From positions 1 to 12,999 of the forward strand of contig JAQIWT010001022.1 of assembly GCA_034696485.1 (NCBI GenBank): a stretch of DNA of 12,999 nt. The letters run 5' to 3'. A model generated the notes under the pieces. That model was given only the letters and a program-made list of their open reading frames with translations, ran no database searches and was not told where the DNA came from. Positions 7,868-12,999 of the stretch are shown here, one piece after another; within the stretch, counting starts at the first letter, position 1, and the number at the start of each line of letters is the position of its first letter. The stretch comes from Isohypsibius dastychi (Eukaryota; Tardigrada; Eutardigrada; Parachela; Isohypsibiidae). Position numbers and translations under genes: made by a program.

Positions 7868-9265
7868 ATGTCTCTTCAAGTGAAACTGTACATTCAGCCC
7901 GATCAGGAGATTCGACGTTTCGTAATTGACGCTTCTTCCAACTTTGCAACACTGCAACAGCGTGTGAAGGAGCTTGTTGGTCGGGACAACATCCGCATTT
8001 ATTGGCAAGGTAAGAAAAAGGTCACTCTTGGTTACAAATCGAATAAATCTCAACCCAAATTCTCTTTTCAGACAGCGAAGGCGATCAGATTGTCTGCGGA
8101 AGCGACGATGAATTCCAGGCAGCTAGTCAGACTAAGGACGCCAGCGGACTGTTGAAACTCTTTGTCCGTTCGACCAAACATACAAATGCGGGAGGAGAGG
8201 AAAAGCGAGTCCATCGACGCATTACTTGTGATGGATGCCAGGGATCTGTAGCTGGTACTCGCTATAAGGTATGTTACTAACATCGTCTCGAGATTAGTGT
8301 CACTTGTTTAGGGTCAGCTTCGATATCTTCATTTGCTTTTATTTCTGACCGTTTTCTCATCTAGTGCTTGGAATGCCCCGATTACGACCTATGCGAAGCC
8401 TGTGAAGGACGTGGAACTCACCAAGAACATGACATGGTGGCCATTCGTCGACCAAGATCTTGTGAATGGAAGGTAATTTCGCGCTGAGTTAGTTCATTAA
8501 GCTTTTGGTGTCCACGTCGGATGGAAATTCGATTTCTTGAAATTTGCTGCATGTAGATTAAACGTTTGTTTACAGAAACTGTTTGGACACGGCTATGGCG
8601 CCCATGAAGCTGGACAAGCGGGACCTGCACCTTGTGGACCTGGGCCCCGTGGACCTTGTGGATCGCGTCGACGAGGTCCTTGTGGCCCAGCTGGATTCAT
8701 GGCTGGTGCGCCATTTTGGGGAGCAGGTTTAAGCAACTTGATGCAAAATTTAGGACAGACTGTGGAAATGGACATTGACATGAACCGTCCTCTACCGGAA
8801 GTCATCGCTGATATCACGAAGAAGGTCCAGGAAGCGATGAGCCGAGCGCAGAGTGGTCAGCAACAAACTGGAGAAGGTCAATCACAGGAGAACAAAGAAG
8901 ATGGACAAGATAGATCCACCGCTGAACAATCCGAACAGGATCACATCATCGCGTCGGCAACTGCTGTGGCCGATGCAGTCAACGTGGTTGCTGACATGAT
9001 CAGCCAGACTTTTGGTGGCGGAAGTCAGACTCCATCAGAGACCGACGGCTGGACCCACTTGCAAAAAGAGGAAACTGCGCAGCCTGAGAAATCTGCGAAG
9101 GGAGAGGAAGCTAGCCAGAGCCAGGAACAGCAGGGTCCGAACCGAATCGAACAAGCTCTTCAGGCAATGCAGGAGATGGGATTCGGTAATGAAGGAAACT
9201 TGCTGCGGAAATTGTTGGAAAACTTCAACGGAGATATCGTGCGCGTTTTGGATTCCATTAAATGA
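7868..9265 (+). CDS. SQSTM1: Sequestosome-1/p62 selective autophagy receptor
   Basis: Four exons: 7868-8009, 8072-8268, 8365-8472 and 8576-9265. Introns are 62, 96 and 103 bp, and phases agree to give 378 residues (human p62 has 440). The protein links ubiquitinated cargo to the autophagosome membrane in the cytoplasm. Residues 3-85 are a PB1 domain with the basic face (VKLYIQ...EIRRF) and the acidic OPCA motif (DSEGDQ...SDDEF), so it should polymerise. Residues 98-142 are a ZZ zinc finger with all ligands: C100, C103, C114, C117, C123, C126, H132 and H135. Residues 165-189 are a Gly-Pro-Cys-Arg stretch. DGWTHL (W308, L311) matches the LC3-interacting region, close to DDDWTHL in human p62. 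Residues 339-378 are a UBA domain with MGF at 350-352. The start is set by the conserved MSLQVK opening. I see no canonical KEAP1-binding DPSTGE. The gene converges on the synaptotagmin-like gene. Confidence 0.95.
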
Positions 9266-9350
9266 TTTTGTTCCATTTTATAATATTTGATATCTTATCT
9301 CAGTATCTGATTCATATTTGGTTGGGTATTTGTTCGGTTCTTCCCGATAT

Positions 9351-9356
9351 TTTATT
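9351..9356 (-). terminator. Poly(A) signal of the synaptotagmin-like gene
   Basis: TTTATT on the plus strand reads AATAAA on the minus strand, 108 bases past the stop at 9464. It lies inside the predicted 3' UTR of the convergent p62 gene. Confidence 0.5.
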
Positions 9357-9388
9357 CCTTTTATCACGACAACAATGAAAAATCAAAA

Positions 9389-9394
9389 AATAAA
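9389..9394 (+). terminator. Poly(A) signal of the p62 gene
   Basis: AATAAA lies 124 bases past the p62 stop codon, in an A-rich context followed by TG-rich sequence near 9410-9430, which is a typical downstream element. It lies beyond the opposing poly(A) signal, so the two 3' UTRs should overlap. Confidence 0.65.
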
Positions 9395-9463
9395 AGATCC
9401 AAAATTTTCCTGTGCATAGTCTGTGTCAGTAAAACATGAAAATCCGGCGCGTTTTACTGCATC

Positions 9464-12400
9464 TCAAACAGTTTGATTTGAATCTCCTCTCTGGCTGGAA
9501 TACCGAAGAATGGGAGTCCAGACAGCGTTACTCCGAATAAATTGGGAGTTTCCCTGCTGTTGCCATTGTAGTTGACCTCGTTGAGCGGCTCCACCAAATG
9601 GACCGATCACACATTTTCCAACTGTGTTTTCTTTGTCGGCGTCGACGGTTCTTGGAACACAGAAATACAAAAGCAAAACGCACGACTCCAATTGTGAATA
9701 TGTGATCTTGTGCGCAAGTGATTCGTTCCAGATAACTGTTGCGTTTGTTGTCTGTGAGAACAGCATAGGTTTGGTACGTCTCTTGATTCTCGAGTCCTCA
9801 ACGATGAGGCAGGTTTTAATGTAGATTTCTGCAGTAAAATTGGGGTGTTATTTATTCAACACTTGAACCACGCACTGATTTTTACATTCAGTTCCATAAA
9901 TCGAAAACTGAGTCCCAAAATTAGACGTTTTTTACCATTTCAATCGTCGTTAGACCAGATGTTACAGTCAGCCCTGAAGTTACGGAGCATACCGTAATAA
10001 AATATCGAAACCGAACTTTTGAGTTATTCCAACAACATAATTATAATTGTGTTATCATCATTATAATTATTTTAACATTACAATTCTTACTAGGTTACTG
10101 TTAGATATTTGGAAAGTTTCGTGAAATAAAAATCAGTTCCCATAAAGTAAGCAACAATGATACTGTACATGTACTTTGAAATCGTGAGAACAAGGGACAG
10201 GTTAATTCTGACGATTCCCATACGTCCAAAAAACCGAGAACGATCTGTTCCCAATAGAGCTTAGAGCGGATCAGAATTAGGACAACGAATTTTCACCTGT
10301 GTCCTCATTGTTGTGTATAGGGAATAATCCGGACAGGTTTTTGGCTTTGAGAATGTCAATGTGCAAATCCCCACGATTTATGTGGAAACTCAGAAAGACC
10401 AAGACTTCCGGTCGGGGAACAGTGGGATCCCGCGGGATATCACTTGAATGCGATGTAGATGTCAATTCCACCCAAGCATCTTGATTATCTAGTTGCGCCG
10501 CACCGAGAGCGACATCAGCGCTTCCCAGAGGCTGTGGTTTTGAATGACGGCTATGATTCAGCATCTCAAAATGAAGTCGTTGATCCTGAAACACAGTGAG
10601 TAAATTTTTGCAGGCTTATTTTTCCAAAATATCTTAATATCCCAATTCCTTAACTCACAGATGTAAAATTAATGGTAAAAAGGTGACCTTTATTTTGCAA
10701 GTAAGACTAGCTGTTTGTATTCATTCCCAATTATTCGAAATTAAAGTTTTTCAGTTTGTTAGTTCAATTACCAGGAGGGATTCATAGCTCGTTGGTAACG
10801 CAAATATTTCATCGTATCCTGCGATATTCGAGCTGGAAATCTGCGCAATCTTTGTCTGCCCGCAACGGCGTTCGGTCTCCAAACCCGAAAGATAAAACGT
10901 AACATATGTTTCCCGGTGCGGCGTAATCTGTTCTTCGGCAGGAGATTCCAGGTCCTTCGATATCGAGGATTCTTTGAAATGTGCTGTAAAACAAACTAAT
11001 CAGAAGCAATAACATTAGACAATTACGTCACTGCAGAACTAATCGCCCTCGGGATGGGATGGTGATCAAAATCACGGACCCCGAAAAAGCAAATGACTAC
11101 ACTGGCATTCGGAATACATGATTACAGCAATCTAGTAATCACAGCTCGTTGAGTAACACAGTTTCCACTGGCTTCCGCATTAGGCTTCTTTGGTGATCTT
11201 CAATTTACGCTTAAAAATAATGAATGACATCGTTGGTAACATGACATCTCCATCCTGTGTTCGGATGAAGCGATTCCAGAAAATCTGGTCGTGACCTTTT
11301 CTAATGTTGAACGACCTGCCTATTCCCAGGAGCCAAGCTGGACTGAATAATGCCCTTAATTTATACTCTATCTCTGGAGGCTCATGATTTACTTGTTTGA
11401 ACTCTCAGTACAACACCAGTCACAAAAACAAGGTTTGTGGCAATTACCTTCTATGACGCATGTCACCACTACATATTGATAAACAGATTAGAGCTCAGGT
11501 GTGTCACTCAAATTTCAGTTCGTCGAATGTGCAGCCGCTGGAAATGGAACAAATGCTGAGACTTAATATATAACTTTTTTTAATTAATTCGAAATGCGGC
11601 AGATTGTGTACGTTGAGCGAAGGGTTAGGTCTTGGATAGAAGTTAATTACTGTCATGCAAAGTGGTACACTGCTAATGTTTGTGACCTTCATTACCTTCT
11701 AGCAAATGTAGAATTAACTGGCAGTTGTCAAGATCGTAGTATATTCTGTAATGAAGCTTGATGGCCAGTTGAAGGTTCTCCAGATAATTGTCGTTGGAAT
11801 GGGAGGAACATCCGGTTGAGCTGGATAGTTTCCGGTGATATTCTGTCGGGAAAAGTGTGTCTGTAAAGGATCAACATGTTGTTGTTTTGAAACAGCTACC
11901 ACACCGAAGAGAGAGCGACTGGGTTCCATAAAAAATGAAAAAGTTCTTCCATCATATGAAAATAATTCTGTGTGAAATAAGTTCTGTAAATTGTTTTCTC
12001 CTCGGAATTGTCATGTTTTCATTTTACCGGAACAAAGTTGAGAGACATAAGTTTACCAATGCTCAGAAAATACAGTCCATTCAGTGTTATTAAGTTTTAG
12101 TTCCGTAGTCCAAGTTAAGCAAATATGAGCCATCTTGTTTTCTCATTACAAAATGAAAAAAAAGACCGGGGTTCGCCGCCTAGGTCGGTTTTTTATCACA
12201 GAACAAGTAATTACCTACAATGCTCCTTAATATTTTGCTTACGACTTCTTGACATGCTTTCGTTTGTAATTGTGCTGTTTGAACTTGGTCCATCTGGCTG
12301 AATGAATACAGGCGCCAAATTTCGGGACAATTTCGATGAGGAGTCGGCGCTGATTTCTGGATAGAAGCGACGAGACGGGGAGTCATCATCAGAAAGACAT

Positions 12401-12582
12401 TTCTTTTGATTCTGAAAAAATATGTCAATCGAATTCTCCGTTTTAATTGATTGAACTGAGGGAGCAGTCTTGTCATAAACGATATGTTTACGAACCTTGT
12501 GTCGGAAGATAATAAATCCAATTATGAACAAGAGCGCCAAGCCACAACCGACGGCTGCACCGATTATTCCAGCCGATGTCAT
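9464..12582 (-). CDS. Synaptotagmin-like membrane protein with two C2 domains
   Basis: Five exons on the complement: 12582-12243, 11860-11696, 10983-10772, 10585-10297 and 9828-9464. Phases 1, 1, 0, 1 agree and give 456 residues. Residues 5-26 are a membrane span followed by basic RHKVRK, giving N-out topology with the bulk in the cytosol, as in synaptotagmins. A Ser-rich linker follows. C2A spans about 143-280 (LQLAIKLHYRIYYD, ETYVTFYLSGLE, AWVEL). C2B spans about 299-450 (VLVFLSFHINRGDLHIDILK, EIYIKTCLIV, WNESLAHKITYSQLE, AVWTPI). The polybasic strand of C2B is kept (RIKRRTK, 349-355). The aspartates that bind Ca2+ in loops 1 and 3 are not recognisable in either domain, so Ca2+-independent membrane or protein binding is likely. 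The C2A loop-1 region is unusually long. A possible in-frame 84-nt intron lies in exon 1. An upstream exon is possible. The exact synaptotagmin class is not clear. Confidence 0.75.
9829..10296 (-). other. Intron 4 of the synaptotagmin-like gene
   Basis: This 468-bp intron separates the middle of C2B from its C-terminal exon. It is AT-rich. ATAATTATAAT at 10037-10047 and its exact complement at 10060-10070 form a small hairpin with a 12-base loop. I see no gene inside it. Confidence 0.6.
10984..11695 (-). other. Intron 2 of the synaptotagmin-like gene
   Basis: This 712-bp intron is the longest in the window and falls within C2A. It has a gtaatg donor and a ttttacag acceptor. No RNA gene, repeat or nested coding region is evident. 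Confidence 0.6.
11861..12242 (-). other. Intron 1 of the synaptotagmin-like gene
   Basis: This 382-bp intron has donor gtaagc and acceptor ctttacag, and separates the membrane-linker exon from the start of C2A. A second possible donor (gtaatt) lies 27 bases further on, but its phase does not fit exon 2. No other structure stands out. Confidence 0.55.
12412..12495 (-). other. Possible 84-nt in-frame intron inside exon 1 of the synaptotagmin-like gene
   Basis: On the complement, the segment begins with a weak donor (aag|gttcgt) and ends with a strong acceptor (tattttttcag). It is 84 nt, a multiple of three, and has no in-frame stop. Retained, it encodes 28 residues just after the membrane span. 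Removed, the protein is 428 residues. Its size matches other introns in the window. The weak donor argues against splicing. Confidence 0.4.
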
Positions 12583-12999
12583 TCCTGATCAACCGCAATA
12601 AACGTTGTTAACGCATTCCATAAAATTCAAGAACACACCGTCAATCCAAGAACAGCTGACTAACTATTACGTGTTGCGTGAAGACAACATGTCACATTTC
12701 AAAGCCAGAACCAGTTGGTTCCGCGAGATGTGCGTCCGTTTAAAAGAAATAAACAGGGACGAAACCGGTGGTGTTGAACCTAAAACCGACAGCTTCATAA
12801 CAAATGGATGGAGCTCTCTGCGTTGGTGCGTAGTCTTTGGAGCTGGCAGTTCACAGGCATTATGCGGGCGTGGCTGGACATCTTGTCTCGCTGGATTCTG
12901 GATAGAAGGAGCGTGATGTAGGTGTTGTTCATCTTTTTTGTCCCCCCCCCCAGGGGGGGGGGGGACTTTACAGCCGTACCGCAAATCGACACCCTAAAG
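12583..12999. other. Upstream region of the synaptotagmin-like gene
   Basis: This region holds the promoter or a further 5' exon of the minus-strand gene. A sequence resembling a 3' splice acceptor (ttgatcag on the complement) lies 2 bases before the ATG, so an upstream exon is possible. Open frames exist on both strands across 12605-12990, but I could not match their phases to the downstream exon and they show no recognisable domain. Confidence 0.35.
12942..12964. repeat. C10-A-G12 palindrome
   Basis: Ten C, one A and twelve G occur in a row, flanked by GT on the left and AC on the right, so the symmetry extends two bases further. It can form a perfect GC hairpin or G-quadruplex. Homopolymer lengths at such a site are prone to sequencing error. 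Confidence 0.8.

Noticed and set aside
8593-8817. Minus-strand proline-rich frame across the Gly-Pro-Cys segment of p62
   Set aside because: It is the complement of the repetitive coding segment, with no signals of its own.
8921-8945. DRSTAE in p62 as a KEAP1-interacting motif
   Set aside because: The key Gly of STGE is Ala, and it lies before the LIR instead of after it as in vertebrates; too weak to call.
9012-9290. Alternative frame over the last p62 exon
   Set aside because: Arg/Lys-rich shadow frame of a well-supported UBA-encoding exon.
12605-12990. Open frames on both strands at the right end
   Set aside because: No recognisable domain. Splice phases tested against the synaptotagmin-like first exon do not fit, and they run into homopolymer sequence.
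1-12999. tRNA, rRNA, snRNA genes and CRISPR arrays
   Set aside because: I looked for B-box-like GGTTCGAATCC, conserved snRNA openings and regularly spaced direct repeats on both strands and found none. A covariance-model search would be more sensitive.

Overview
This is animal nuclear DNA from a compact genome. Every recognisable gene is split by GT-AG introns, most of them 50-130 bp long, and genes lie a few hundred bases apart on both strands. The protein families are metazoan: an arylsulfatase B-like enzyme, a p62/sequestosome-1 autophagy receptor, a synaptotagmin-like C2 protein, and two small secreted cysteine-containing proteins. Short introns, EB-type cysteine spacing and tight packing suggest a small ecdysozoan such as a nematode, tardigrade or micro-arthropod. 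I cannot settle the phylum from the sequence. All exon models were built by eye from splice consensus, reading phase and family resemblance.

Layout. 1-480 holds no gene I can support. 737-1241 (minus) is a three-exon gene for a secreted EB-like protein of about 112 residues. It is head-to-head with a nine-exon sulfatase gene at 1705-3892 (plus) across a 463-bp shared upstream region. The sulfatase is tail-to-tail with a six-exon minus-strand gene at 4047-5107. That gene encodes a secreted protein of about 211 residues resembling the N-terminal MNNL (C2-like) module of Notch ligands. 5404-6740 is a 1.34-kb non-autonomous inverted-repeat element. It contains a second, smaller terminal-inverted-repeat element and a 43-bp-arm hairpin. 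6741-7867 is upstream DNA for the next gene, with a 7-bp tandem repeat and a TATA box.

7868-9265 (plus) is a four-exon SQSTM1/p62 orthologue with PB1, ZZ, LIR and UBA elements in the canonical order. It converges on a five-exon minus-strand synaptotagmin-like gene (9464-12582). The poly(A) signals of these two genes cross over, so their 3' ends probably overlap. The right end (12583-12999) is upstream of the synaptotagmin-like gene and carries a C10-A-G12 palindrome.

The genes do not form a pathway; this is ordinary eukaryotic gene order. The most notable points are: a sulfatase that keeps its visible metal and substrate residues but has Gly where the formylglycine-forming Cys should be; a secreted MNNL-like module with no DSL or EGF domain; a two-C2 protein that lacks Ca2+-ligand aspartates in both C2 domains; and the nested inverted-repeat element.
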